Source: Rhodoferax sp. (GTDB taxonomy: Bacteria; Pseudomonadota; Gammaproteobacteria; Burkholderiales; Burkholderiaceae_C). From it: a DNA stretch of 54,115 bases. The stretch spans positions 1 through 54,115 of the forward strand of contig JAIFLV010000028.1 in assembly GCA_020048895.1 (NCBI GenBank), written 5' to 3'. The position numbers were made by a program, and so were the translations under genes. Below, piece after piece: positions 41,382 to 50,074 of the stretch (position 1 is its first letter; the number at the start of each line of letters is the position of its first letter). The notes under the pieces were generated by a model. It did not search any database. It was not told where the DNA came from and saw only the letters and a program-made list of their open reading frames with translations.

Positions 41382-42077
41382 TTATTCCTGTCCAGGCGGC
41401 GACACACCCAGCTCTGAGCACAACATTTGCACGGTTTGGCGCAGTTGTGCGACTTCAGCTTCCAGCGTCGCGACGCGCTCCGACAGGGCGCCGGCAGACT
41501 CCACCGCGGAGCCACTGCGCTGCAGTACCAGCGTGTTTTCGTCCACTGGTCCACACAACAGGTGAGTCCAACGTTGCTCGCGTGCACCGGGTGCACGCGT
41601 GAGCTTGACCACCAAAGCACCACCTTTTTCCTCGGAACGGTCCTGCATTTCTTCCAGAAAGCCTTCCACCGACGAAATATCGGCGAAACGGTACCAGCGC
41701 TCGGCGTTCAGCCGCAGTTCTCCCGCCGTTTGCGGGCCACGCAGCATCAGCAACCCCAATATCACGGCGGATTGCTCGGGCACACCGACCCCGCGCTGGA
41801 AGTTGTGCTCGAAGCGAGCCACCCGGCTGCCGCTGGTTTCGCGTACCAGGTTCATGGGTTTGAGGTTGTCAAGCGCGGTGGCAATCTCGGCCTCGGTGAG
41901 GTTCATGAAGGGCTCACGGCTGCTTTTCTGGTTGCAGCCCAGCATCAGGGTGTTGAGCGACAGGGGATAACTGTCGGGCACGGTGCGTGCTTTCTCCATC
42001 AGCGTCCCCAGCACGCGGGCTTCGGTGACTGACAGGGCAAGCGACATAGGCGGTTGGGTGGAAGGCAGTGTGGGCAT
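41382..42077 (-). CDS. YceH-family (DUF480) protein
   Basis: Cytoplasmic protein of 231 residues with two winged-helix-like DUF480 halves: [25 protein letters not shown] opens the first, and [22 protein letters not shown] the second. A C-terminal coiled coil of about 25 residues ([19 protein letters not shown]) suggests oligomerisation. The family's role is uncharacterised. The start is unclear: ATG 42077 was chosen, with TTG 42083 and ATG 42047 also possible. Confidence 0.85.
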   Translation of the reverse strand: MPTLPSTQPPMSLALSVTEARVLGTLMEKARTVPDSYPLSLNTLMLGCNQKSSREPFMNLTEAEIATALDNLKPMNLVRETSGSRVARFEHNFQRGVGVPEQSAVILGLLMLRGPQTAGELRLNAERWYRFADISSVEGFLEEMQDRSEEKGGALVVKLTRAPGAREQRWTHLLCGPVDENTLVLQRSGSAVESAGALSERVATLEAEVAQLRQTVQMLCSELGVSPPGQE

Positions 42078-42175
42078 CGGCAAGTTGTAGTGTTATGGGG
42101 AGCGCCATTATCGGATGGCGCTCTAGTCGCATCGGGTAGAGTCAATGGGTCATGGTTTGAAATGAGGAGTTTGAA

Positions 42176-43369
42176 ATGGCGCAGTTGCATCCAGCGGGCA
42201 GTGGTTGGAAGTGTGTTGTTGGGGTGGCGTGGGTCGTGCTCCTGAGCGCCTGCGGCGGCGGGGGTAGTTCGGCCGTGCCCGAGGAGCCGATCGTGGCAAC
42301 TGTTGGACCCGGTGAATTCAAGAGTGCGGCCCTGGTCAAGGAGTTTTCCCTGGACGCCATCACCACGGCCGTGCGCGAAGGTGGTGACGCGTGGACTCTC
42401 GTCAACCCCAAGTACGCCGTCACCTCGTATCGCCTCGAATACCTGACCGTGGATGGTAAAGGGCAGCAGGTGCGAGCATCGGCCCTGGTCAATGTACCGA
42501 ACAAGCCCGCTGGCGCGGCAAGCCCGGTGCTGAGCTACCAGCATGGAAGTATGACGACGGATGCCGACGCACCCACGAATCATGTTGTGGCCTCGGAGGT
42601 GTCCGTGTTGATTGCCTCCAAAGGTTACATCGTCCTGGCGCCGGACTACGTTGGGTATGGGGCTTCGAAGGGGCTGCCGCATCCTTATCTCCTGGCGGCA
42701 CCCTCGGCGTCGGTGGTGAATGATTTGCTGACTGCTGCCAAGTACTGGCGGCAAACCCGGGGCGTACGGGACAACCAACAACTGTTTTTGGTGGGCTATT
42801 CCGAAGGCGCCTATGTTTCCATGGCGGCGGCCAGAGCCCTGGAGGCCACTGCCAACCCGTTTAATCAGCAATTGGTGCTGTCTGTCCTGGGCGGCGGCCC
42901 CTACCACGTAGGGGTCACGCTGGACGAACTGTTGAAGAAAGTTCGGAGCGAGAACGCCTTGTTGGGCGCGCTGATCAACCCGGGCCTACTCAGATACCTC
43001 GGCAGCGGCGTGCAGGCGTCGGTACGCAATGAGCTGGTGCGGCAGTTGCTGGGACCTGGTTCCGATGTGGTGCTGGACGCGACGGTGCTGGACAACTTTT
43101 TGGCCGACGATGCTGCAGCAATCGAGCGCCAAAGCAATGTGCACGACTGGAAGCCGTCGAGGCCGTTGCGGCTTTTTCATGGGAAAGACGATCAGCTTGT
43201 CGGCTACCGCAGTTCGCTGGTTACTTTACAAGCGATTCAGACCCGTGGAGCGAGCGGTTTGGTGAGCCTGACGGATTGCGCTGCGCAGCCGTCGTCCCAT
43301 TTGGGCTGCGTTCCTGGTTTCTTTGGATTTATGGTCGGCGAACTGCAAGCCGTGGCCAAGGACTTATGA
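42176..43369 (+). CDS. Secretory lipase-like alpha/beta hydrolase lipoprotein
   Basis: Exported lipoprotein of 397 residues. The signal peptide ends in lipobox LSAC, with C26 as the lipidated residue, followed by a glycine-rich linker. The catalytic triad can be placed as S209 (GYSEG nucleophile elbow), D338 (HGKDDQLV) and H375 (SSHLGC). The GYIVLAPDYVGYGAS segment is typical of the LIP secretory lipase/Ndr-type hydrolases, so a short-chain lipid or ester substrate is likely. GAGGAG lies 6 bases before the ATG. Its stop overlaps the purN start (ATGA). Confidence 0.87.
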   Translation: MAQLHPAGSGWKCVVGVAWVVLLSACGGGGSSAVPEEPIVATVGPGEFKSAALVKEFSLDAITTAVREGGDAWTLVNPKYAVTSYRLEYLTVDGKGQQVRASALVNVPNKPAGAASPVLSYQHGSMTTDADAPTNHVVASEVSVLIASKGYIVLAPDYVGYGASKGLPHPYLLAAPSASVVNDLLTAAKYWRQTRGVRDNQQLFLVGYSEGAYVSMAAARALEATANPFNQQLVLSVLGGGPYHVGVTLDELLKKVRSENALLGALINPGLLRYLGSGVQASVRNELVRQLLGPGSDVVLDATVLDNFLADDAAAIERQSNVHDWKPSRPLRLFHGKDDQLVGYRSSLVTLQAIQTRGASGLVSLTDCAAQPSSHLGCVPGFFGFMVGELQAVAKDL

Positions 43370-43965
43370 GTGTGAAACAAATCGTCATCCTTATATCGGG
43401 CGGTGGCTCCAACATGGCGGCCATCGTCAAGACCGCCAAACGAGACGACTGGCAGGCGCGCTATGGGGCCAAAATCGCCGCCGTGATCAGCAACAAGGCC
43501 GATGCCAAGGGTTTGTTATTTGCCGGGCAGCAGGGCATTGCCACCGAGGTGCTGGACCACAAGGCGTTCGCTTCCCGCGAGGCGTTTGACGCGGCCCTTA
43601 TGGCGTTGATCGACCGTTTTGGTAGCCCGGATGCACCGGTACTGTTGGTGCTGGCTGGCTTCATGCGCATCCTCACCCCGGGATTCGTCCAGCACTATGC
43701 GGGGCGACTTCTGAATATCCACCCGTCGCTGCTGCCCGCATTTCCCGGCCTGCACACCCACCAGCGAGCCATCGATGCCGGTTGCAAGTTCGTCGGCGCC
43801 ACCGTGCACCAGGTCACCGCCGAACTGGACCACGGCCCCATCCTCGCCCAGGCCGTGGTGCCAGTGCTGCCCGATGACACCGCCGAATCCCTGGCAGCGC
43901 GGGTGCTCACGCAGGAGCATCTGATTTATCCCCAGGCGATTGCTGATTTGCTATCGAAAAAGTAG
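43366..43965 (+). CDS. purN: Phosphoribosylglycinamide formyltransferase
   Basis: GAR transformylase of 199 residues using 10-formyltetrahydrofolate in de novo purine synthesis. ILISGGGSNMAAI is the phosphate loop, NIHPSLLPAFPGLHTHQRA holds the catalytic N-x-H and the DHGPI motif contains the catalytic aspartate. ATG 43366 overlaps the lipase stop; the frame upstream of it lies inside the lipase gene. Its last codons (LLSKK) run into the dispersed repeat at 43950-44005. Confidence 0.94.
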   Translation: MSVKQIVILISGGGSNMAAIVKTAKRDDWQARYGAKIAAVISNKADAKGLLFAGQQGIATEVLDHKAFASREAFDAALMALIDRFGSPDAPVLLVLAGFMRILTPGFVQHYAGRLLNIHPSLLPAFPGLHTHQRAIDAGCKFVGATVHQVTAELDHGPILAQAVVPVLPDDTAESLAARVLTQEHLIYPQAIADLLSKK

Positions 43966-44005
43966 CTGCTTGCGCTTATTGGACGGGCGTGAGGGGCACT
44001 TTTTC
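43950..44005 (+). repeat. Dispersed GACGGGCG repeat after purN
   Basis: GCTATCGAAAAAGTAGCTG, then CTTGCGCTTATTG, GACGGGCG and a T run. GCTA and TAGC form a short inverted repeat at its head. It overlaps the purN stop and shows the same block order as 22058-22112 and 51749-51804. Confidence 0.7.
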
Positions 44006-44188
44006 CTATTGTCTGCTTACCGAAGGAAACGGGACCCGCATGCCCATGGATTGTGCCCAGACAACACTGTGGCGATGCGACCCCGCGGCGAAAGAAATTG
44101 GCGCAATTTTGGTCACAGTATCACCCTGTGAGCCTGCCACGGGGTAAGCTTGCGAAAAATCAAGAAATTCACGGGAGGAAAATTCATC
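44006..44188 (+). other. Non-coding region upstream of the CRISPR-Cas genes
   Basis: Part of the 223-base gap between purN and the first cas gene, after the repeat. No convincing ORF or RNA gene is seen. It must hold the promoter of at least the first cas gene if the operon is not read through from purN; TTGGCG (near 44098) and a TATCAC-like hexamer (44119-44124) are the best candidate elements, but the match is weak. Confidence 0.3.
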
Positions 44189-44836
44189 GTGTCAGAACCG
44201 TTGGCCCATTCTGGTGGGCATTTGCTGGCGGACCATTTGCGTGCTGTGGCTGAAACAGCCGCCAGTTTCTCGTCGAACCTTGATGCAACCTCAGTCTCGG
44301 AACGTTGGGCCTGTCTGGCGGGGTTGTGGCATGACCTAGGCAAGTACCGCCCTGGGTTTCAGCGGTATGTGCGGCAGGCTGACAACGCCGACGAGCACAT
44401 TGAAGGCAAAGTGGGTGGACGCGAGAAAACCCATTCCGCAGCCGGGGCGTTGTGGGCCATGCAGCAATTGAGTAAGCCGAACCAACCCTACGGCAACATC
44501 CTTGTTTACCTGATTGCTGCGCACCACGCCGGGTTGGACGATTGGGATGGTGGACTGAAAGAGCGGCTTCAAAGCGATGATGCCGTGTTGGAGCTGAAAG
44601 AAGCCTTGGACGCCAATCCCCCGGCCGATGTCTTGGCCCATGGCGATTTGGTTGCGCAAATTCCCGGTGGCCCAGCAGGCTTTGCCTTGTGGGTTCGTCT
44701 GTTGTTGTCGTGTTTGGTGGATGCCGACTTTCTTGACACAGAAGCGCACTTCGATGCCGGACAACCCACCCGCCGCGAAGGGTTTCCGGCGCTGAATCAA
44801 ATGCGCCGGGCGTTTGATGCACACATTGCCTACTAG
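44189..44836 (+). CDS. Stand-alone Cas3'' HD nuclease (or remnant of an older cas3)
   Basis: HD-domain protein of 215 residues corresponding to the N-terminal nuclease half of Cas3. The metal ligands are all present: H16, H48-D49 (LWHDLGKY) with K52, H82 (KTHSAAGA), H112-H113 (AAHHAGLDDW) and D178/D180. It stops exactly where the linker to the helicase would begin. GTG 44189 is preceded by GGGAGGA at 44173-44179; the open frame from 44150 is less likely. A complete Cas3 with its own HD follows 109 bases on. Its base composition resembles host genes (36 of 60 bases G/C in line 44281-44340), unlike the next four genes. It may be an active accessory nuclease or what is left of a replaced cas3. 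Confidence 0.85.
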   Translation: MSEPLAHSGGHLLADHLRAVAETAASFSSNLDATSVSERWACLAGLWHDLGKYRPGFQRYVRQADNADEHIEGKVGGREKTHSAAGALWAMQQLSKPNQPYGNILVYLIAAHHAGLDDWDGGLKERLQSDDAVLELKEALDANPPADVLAHGDLVAQIPGGPAGFALWVRLLLSCLVDADFLDTEAHFDAGQPTRREGFPALNQMRRAFDAHIAY

Positions 44837-44873
44837 GAAAAAGATGTTTGAGAAATTTCGTGATTTGCACGGA

Positions 44874-44896
44874 AGAGGCTCACATATTGAGCCTCT
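44874..44896 (+). promoter_or_regulatory. Perfect hairpin between Cas3'' gene and cas3
   Basis: AGAGGCTCA (44874-44882) and TGAGCCTCT (44888-44896) are perfect reverse complements around a CATAT loop. It lies in the 109-base gap, 49 bases before the cas3 GTG. No U tract follows, so an operator, RNA-stability element or processing site is more likely than a terminator. Confidence 0.5.
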
Positions 44897-44945
44897 AAGG
44901 AACTAAGCTAACTTCAGATCAACACAATGCACGGGGGAAGTTATC

Positions 44946-47414
44946 GTGTTAGACGCATTGGCTCATTGGCGGGCATCAGATCAAACCGCACAAATTCTTG
45001 ACGTTCATTTAGTCAATGTTGGCTATTGGGCAGGCCTATTTGCATCAAAAATCCACCTCGGTTCTGCGGGTGAATTGATGGGGTTGTTACACGACCTTGG
45101 CAAGTACAGTCCGGAATTTCAGGCGTACATCAAATCGGCCGAAGGTTTGATAAACCCGGATGAAGATGATTACGTCGATGCGCAAGCGCAACGTGGCAAA
45201 GTTGATCACTCCTCCGCTGGCGCTCAATACCTGTGGCACAAATTATTTGAAAGACAGGGTGTTGGCGCACTCATGGCGCAGTTTTTTGCCCTGTGTATTG
45301 CCTCCCATCACTCAGGCTTGATTGATTGCCTTGATGCCAATGGCGAAGACATTTTCGCGAAGCGAATGCTCAAGGCACAGGAGAAAACGCATCTTGATGA
45401 AGTGGAAGGCCTGGCAAAACCCGCCATCTTGGAACGTTGCGCCACATTGGCCGCTGATCCCGCGCTCATTGAAAACTTCTTAGCATTGATTCAGCGCATA
45501 GTGCAACTCAGTGTCGAAGCCATTCCGGCGCAGCAACAAATCGGCTTGGCGGTTCGGTTCTTGTTCAGTGGTTTGATTGATGCCGACCGCATTGACACAG
45601 CTGATTTTGAGCACAAGCGTGTTGCCCAATATCGTCCAAGGGGGAATTACGCTGGATGGCCTACATTGATAGCTCGGTTGGAAGCGCAGCTTAAAGAAAT
45701 GGCCCCGAAACGTCCGATTGACGTGCTGCGCAATGACATCTCCTCGCACTGTTTAACAGCAGCTTCACGTGAACGCGGCATCTATACGTTGACCGTTCCT
45801 ACTGGCGGCGGTAAGACGTTGGCGAGCTTGCGTTTTGCGCTGCATCACGCTGGGCAAAGGCAGCTTGATCGCATCATTTACGTCATTCCGTTTACATCCA
45901 TCATTGACCAAAATGCCCAAGTGACGCGGGCCATCCTTGAGCCAGAGGATGCACCAGCCGACCGGGGCAAGGTGGTACTGGAGCACCATTCCAGCATCAC
46001 GCCGGAACAGCAAACCTGGCGCGAAAAAATTCTGTGCGAGAACTGGGATGCACCCGTGGTCTATACGACCATGGTGCAGTTTTTGGAAACCCTCTTCGGT
46101 GCCGGAACACGAGGTGCAAGGCGTATGCACCAGTTGGCTAACACGGTGCTGATTTTTGATGAAGTTCAAACACTGCCAATCAAATGTGTTCACGTTTTCA
46201 ATAACGCCATCAATTTTTTGGTCGAGCAATGCAACAGTACCGTTGTGCTCTGCACGGCGACGCAACCGCTGCTTCATCGAGTCGATTCAGCCAAGGGCGC
46301 AATTCACTTGGCTACACACCATGAAATCATGCCCAATGTGCAACAGCTTTTTGATGATTTGCGGCGGGTTGAGGTACGTGACTGCCGCAAGCCTGGTGGC
46401 TGGCTTCGGGATGAAGTTGCGGAGTTGGCAACCATCGAAATTGAGCGTGCAGGTAGTTGTTTGGTAATCGTCAATACAAAAGACGCGGCTCTTAAAATTT
46501 TCGAGTTGTGTCAGCCTGCTGTTGACTGTGAGGCACTGTTTTACCTCAGTACGAACCAGTGCCCAGCGCACCGAAAGCAGGAGCTTGCCAAAATCCGGCT
46601 GCGTTTGGCGCAGGGCTTGCCAACACTTTGCATCAGCACGCAGCTGATTGAGGCCGGGGTCGATGTGGACTTTGGTGCAGTGATTCGCTTCATGGCCGGG
46701 ATTGACTCCATCGCGCAGGCGGCGGGCCGATGCAATCGCAATGGGCGTACGGAGCCTGGGCTTGTTCACATCGTCAATCCACGTCCCGAAGACGAGCGCC
46801 TGGACATGTTGCCCGATATCGCCACAGGGCGAGATATTGCGCCGCGTGTCCTTGACGACTACCGGAATGATCCTGCCCGATACGGTGACAACTTGTTTGG
46901 TCCGCAGGCCATGGGTGAGTATTTTCAGTATTACTTTTTCGAGCGCAAAGGCGAAATGGCCTACAAGATTTCAGAGAATGAAATTGGTCATGCGGATACC
47001 TTGTTGAGCCTGCTTTCAGGCAATCAATCCGCTGTCAGTGATTGCAATCGCAAATTTGGTGCCGTGCCCCCGCGCATGTTGAACCAGTCATTCATGACGG
47101 CAGCCAAAGCGTTCAAAGCGATTGATGCACCGACACAAGGTGTGGTCGTGCCGTTTGGCAAGGCGGGGCGCGACTTGATCGGGCGTCTTCATGGTGCCTT
47201 TGACATCGAACTTGAGTTTGACCTGATGCGCGAAGCACAGCAGTACACCGTGAACGTTTTTCCAGGTGTACTGAAAAAATTACGGGATGCGGAGGCCGTC
47301 AAAGAAGTCAAGCCTGAGACACGCATCCTTACTCTTGATAGTCGTTACTACAGCCTATTGTTTGGCCTATCCACCGAGCCAGTTTCTGAAATGGAGATGC
47401 TTTATGTCGGTTAA
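44946..47414 (+). CDS. cas3: CRISPR-associated helicase-nuclease Cas3 (type I-C)
   Basis: Target-degrading nuclease-helicase of 822 residues recruited by Cascade after R-loop formation. HD domain about 15-230 with H21, H49-D50 (GLLHDLGKY), DHSSAGA and ASHHSGL. Superfamily 2 helicase motifs follow: Walker A PTGGGKT with K290, DEVQ at D405, TAT in CTATQP, STQLIEAGVDVDF and AAGRCNRNGR. GTG 44946 follows GGGGGAAG. It overlaps cas5c by 11 bases. Its start region (GTGTTAGACGCATTGGCTCA) resembles that of the stand-alone HD gene, showing common ancestry. Its codon and base use is clearly more A/T-rich than flanking genes. Confidence 0.95.
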   Translation: MLDALAHWRASDQTAQILDVHLVNVGYWAGLFASKIHLGSAGELMGLLHDLGKYSPEFQAYIKSAEGLINPDEDDYVDAQAQRGKVDHSSAGAQYLWHKLFERQGVGALMAQFFALCIASHHSGLIDCLDANGEDIFAKRMLKAQEKTHLDEVEGLAKPAILERCATLAADPALIENFLALIQRIVQLSVEAIPAQQQIGLAVRFLFSGLIDADRIDTADFEHKRVAQYRPRGNYAGWPTLIARLEAQLKEMAPKRPIDVLRNDISSHCLTAASRERGIYTLTVPTGGGKTLASLRFALHHAGQRQLDRIIYVIPFTSIIDQNAQVTRAILEPEDAPADRGKVVLEHHSSITPEQQTWREKILCENWDAPVVYTTMVQFLETLFGAGTRGARRMHQLANTVLIFDEVQTLPIKCVHVFNNAINFLVEQCNSTVVLCTATQPLLHRVDSAKGAIHLATHHEIMPNVQQLFDDLRRVEVRDCRKPGGWLRDEVAELATIEIERAGSCLVIVNTKDAALKIFELCQPAVDCEALFYLSTNQCPAHRKQELAKIRLRLAQGLPTLCISTQLIEAGVDVDFGAVIRFMAGIDSIAQAAGRCNRNGRTEPGLVHIVNPRPEDERLDMLPDIATGRDIAPRVLDDYRNDPARYGDNLFGPQAMGEYFQYYFFERKGEMAYKISENEIGHADTLLSLLSGNQSAVSDCNRKFGAVPPRMLNQSFMTAAKAFKAIDAPTQGVVVPFGKAGRDLIGRLHGAFDIELEFDLMREAQQYTVNVFPGVLKKLRDAEAVKEVKPETRILTLDSRYYSLLFGLSTEPVSEMEMLYVG

Positions 47415-48126
47415 AAATAGCATTGAATTCAAAGTCCATGGGCGATATGCCCTGTTCACCGATCCCTTGACCAAAGTGGGGGGCGAAAAGTGCTCCTACC
47501 ACGTACCAACCTACGAAGCGCTCAAGGGCATCGTGAAGTCCATTTATTGGAAACCCACACTGATTTGGGTCATTGATGAGGTACGTGTCATGAAGCGCAT
47601 TCGTACACAGACCAAGGGCACCAAGCCACAGGAGTTTAGTGGCGGCAATACGCTTGCGATCTACACGTTCCTGTCTGATGTTGAATACCAGGTGCGAGCG
47701 CATTTTGAGTGGAACAACCATCGATCAGAGCTAAAAGATGATCGGATTGACGGGAAGCATTTCGCCATAGCGCAACGGATGATTGAACGCGGTGGTCGAC
47801 AAGACATATTTCTTGGTACACGAGACTGCCAAGCTTATGTAGAGCCTTGCAAGTTTGGCGAAGGTATTGGTGCTTTGGATGGTGACGGCGAGTTGGCATT
47901 TGGGCTCATGTTTCATGGGTTTGACTACCCGGATGAAACAGGTGACTCGAAATTGAACGCACGTTTTTGGCGACCCGTCATGAATAACGGGCTCATAAGC
48001 TTTGATCGACCAGCGGACTGTGCCGTAAAGCGCTATGTCCGTGAAATGACGGTAAAGCCCTTTGGCATTGATGAAAGCCAACGTTCAGTGATCGCTGAAT
48101 ACGCTGAACTGGAGGGCGTGGAATGA
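47404..48126 (+). CDS. cas5c: Cas5c (Cas5d) pre-crRNA endonuclease and Cascade subunit
   Basis: Type I-C Cas5 of 240 residues which, lacking Cas6, cuts the repeat transcript and caps the crRNA 5' handle. The opening EFKVHGRYALFTDP is the family RRM start. The expected catalytic residues are visible: Y37 (HVPTYEALKG) and K118-H119 (DGKHFAIAQRM), equal to the tyrosine, lysine and histidine of characterised Cas5d. ATG 47404 lies inside the cas3 end; its stop overlaps the cas8c start (ATGA). Confidence 0.95.
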   Translation: MSVKNSIEFKVHGRYALFTDPLTKVGGEKCSYHVPTYEALKGIVKSIYWKPTLIWVIDEVRVMKRIRTQTKGTKPQEFSGGNTLAIYTFLSDVEYQVRAHFEWNNHRSELKDDRIDGKHFAIAQRMIERGGRQDIFLGTRDCQAYVEPCKFGEGIGALDGDGELAFGLMFHGFDYPDETGDSKLNARFWRPVMNNGLISFDRPADCAVKRYVREMTVKPFGIDESQRSVIAEYAELEGVE

Positions 48127-49594
48127 GCTGGATTCAAAAGCTGCATGAAAGCTACCCCAATTGTGTATTGGTTGCCTGCGCAACCAATACCCCACCACCG
48201 TGGCCCATTTCTCATCTGATCAAGAGGGCTCAAGTTGAAGTTACCGTTGACGCGAAAGGAAAATTGAAGCGTGTTAAGGCACTTTCCCGGGCGGAATCGC
48301 CAACTCTAATCCCCGCAACAGAATCTTCTGCGGGGAGAACTCGGGATATCTCGCCGCACCCACTTTGCGAGGAGTTGGGATATTGCGCCTCAGACATGCC
48401 AAACGTTGAAGCGGAGAAAGTCCGACTGTATTTAGCTCAATTGGATGCATGGTGTTCGTCCGAGTTTGTTCATGCAAAAGCTGACGCAGTTCGTCTTTAC
48501 CTTTCCCAAAAAAATCTCTGGAATGACTTGGTATCGCAGAGCATTTTTCCCGTTGTGATTGAAGATGCTCAAGGACGGAAAACCAAGATCGCTGACGAAA
48601 AGGTTTTTGTGCGTTGGCGTGTAGAAGTCGTTGGCGATCCATGCTCTGGCACATGGGAGGATGAGAGCTTGATTGCAAAGTGGATTTCCTTTGATCGGGC
48701 ACAAAATGAATCCGTCGGCATCTGCATGGTGACTGGCGACTCGGTGCGTATCGGAAAAAAACACCCTAGATTTCTTCGCAATCCGAGTGATGGTGCGAAA
48801 TTGATTTCAGCGAATGATGACGACTATGCCGGGTTGACTTTTCGTGGACGTTTTACTGATGGCAAGAAAGAATACGGACGGCAGACATGTGGTGTTGGGT
48901 TTGAATTGAGCCAGAAAGCACATAGCGCTCTTCGATGGCTGATTCAAAACCAAGGCTACAAAAACGACACTCAAGCAATTGTGAGTTGGGCTGTGGCTGG
49001 GAAGCCGATTCCGAATTGGTTTGCCGATACGTTGGAGCTTTGTGGAATTGAGGAAAAGCTCGTCGAGTCGGATTTGATTAGCCAAGGCGTGGGGCAGTCG
49101 TTTGCCATACGTCTCCGAAACGCGATAGCTGGTTATGGCGCAAGTCTTGGGCAAGCAGATGACATTGTTGTAATGGGCTTGGATTCAGCGACAACAGGGC
49201 GAATGGCGATCACTTTTTACCGTGAACTAAACGGATCGGAGTTTCTAGCAAGGATTGAGGCATGGCATATGAAGTGCGCATGGCCTCAGAACTTTGGCAA
49301 GGATAAAAAATTTGTTGGAGCACCTGCGCCTCGTGACATTGCCGAAGCTGGTTATGGAAGATGGGACGAAAAACTCAACAAGGTGAAAGTTGATGAAGTC
49401 CTTCTCAAAACGACAGCAGAAAGACTGCTGCCATGTGTTCTCGATGGAAAACAAATTCCTCTCGATTTGGTTCTTTCCGTTTGTCATCACGCGGCGAAAC
49501 GGGTTGGCTTCAAGAAGAACAACGAAGGGGCAGAAGAGCAATGGGAAAAGTGCCTGGGTATTGCCTGCGCACTTCTCAAGGGTATTCACACTGA

Positions 49595-49610
49595 AAGGAA
49601 CTACCAAATG
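49595..49610 (+). promoter_or_regulatory. Internal ribosome site and start for Cas11c within cas8c
   Basis: AAGGAA (49595-49600) is followed after 7 bases by ATG 49608-49610 (M496 of Cas8c), a strong internal start. In type I-C systems the small subunit Cas11c is made by internal initiation near the 3' end of cas8c. Without the duplication this start would give a 136-residue protein reading to the normal stop at 50059. In the present allele it runs into the shifted frame after 23 residues. Confidence 0.6.
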
Positions 49611-49635
49611 GCACTTGAATTGGATCGAAAGTCGC

Positions 49636-49717
49636 GGGACTATTTGTACGGACGATTGCTCGCTATTGCGGAGCATGGGACTATTTGTACGGACGATTGC
49701 TCGCTATTGCGGAGCAT
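49636..49717 (+). repeat. Exact 41-bp tandem duplication in cas8c
   Basis: Two identical copies, 49636-49676 and 49677-49717, each starting GGGACTATTTGTACGG and ending GCGGAGCAT, abut with no spacer. 41 is not a multiple of 3, so the second copy shifts the reading frame by two. The arrangement suits slipped-strand duplication and, equally, precise reversion by loss of one copy. Confidence 0.97.
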
Positions 49718-50059
49718 ATTGAAAGTCTCGCACTGTTTGTTGCCAAGGAAAAGCCGCGCGATACCTCTGCCGCGCGAATGATGCAACGATTTGCGGATCG
49801 TCCCTATTCGACCTGGCGAACCATCGAATTGGCGCTGGCCCCCTACAAGACCCGCTTGCGGTCATCACGTGGCGGATTTTTGTTCAAGATGGAGTCGTTG
49901 TTAGATGAAGTGATGTGTGCTTTCACTGGCGACGACTTCACTCAAGATGCGTCGCTGTCCGGGGAGTTTTTGTTAGGTTATCACTGCCAGCGAAAGGCAC
50001 TCAAATCCACAGATGAAACGCCGCCAACGCAAGATTCCGCCACTGATTCAATTGACTAA
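49685..50059 (+). pseudogene. 3' part of cas8c (Cas11c-like C-terminal domain), out of frame
   Basis: Continues the Cas8c protein from the second repeat copy: YGRLLAIAEHIESLALFV to the stop at 50057-50059. If translated alone from TTG 49685, which has GGGA five bases upstream, it would give a 124-residue protein close to the Cas11c small subunit, lacking only its first 12 residues. Another possible restart is at 49778, where ATGATG overlaps the TGA that ends the upstream frame, giving 93 residues by coupled reinitiation. The protein is helical and ends in a polar tail (QDSATDSID). Whether it is made is unknown. Confidence 0.75.
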
Positions 50060-50074
50060 ATGAAGGACATTCAA

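Larger units (their letters stand above)
48123..49781 (+). pseudogene. cas8c: cas8c (Csd1), frameshifted by a 41-bp tandem duplication
   Basis: Large subunit of type I-C Cascade, which recognises the PAM. In-frame Cas8c sequence continues to residue 518 (RDYLYGRLLAIAEH); then a second exact copy of 41 bases shifts the frame, giving 34 foreign residues (519-552) before TGA at 49779. The lost end continues in another frame from about 49685 to 50059. Deleting one 41-base copy would give one 631-residue protein, normal for Cas8c. Csd1 markers present: SAGRTRDISPHPLCEELGY and QTCGVGFELSQKAHSALRWL. The missing part is the C-terminal small-subunit-like domain. The 5' part may still make a truncated Cas8c, so loss of function is predicted, not shown. 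An assembly error must be excluded. Confidence 0.85.

Noticed and set aside
44006..44188. A small RNA or anti-CRISPR-type gene before the cas operon
   Set aside because: No ORF with a ribosome site and no clear promoter-terminator pair was visible.
49132..49160. GATAGCTGGTTATGGCGC in cas8c as a repeat copy
   Set aside because: Encodes ordinary Cas8c residues (IAGYGASLG) and lacks the other repeat blocks.
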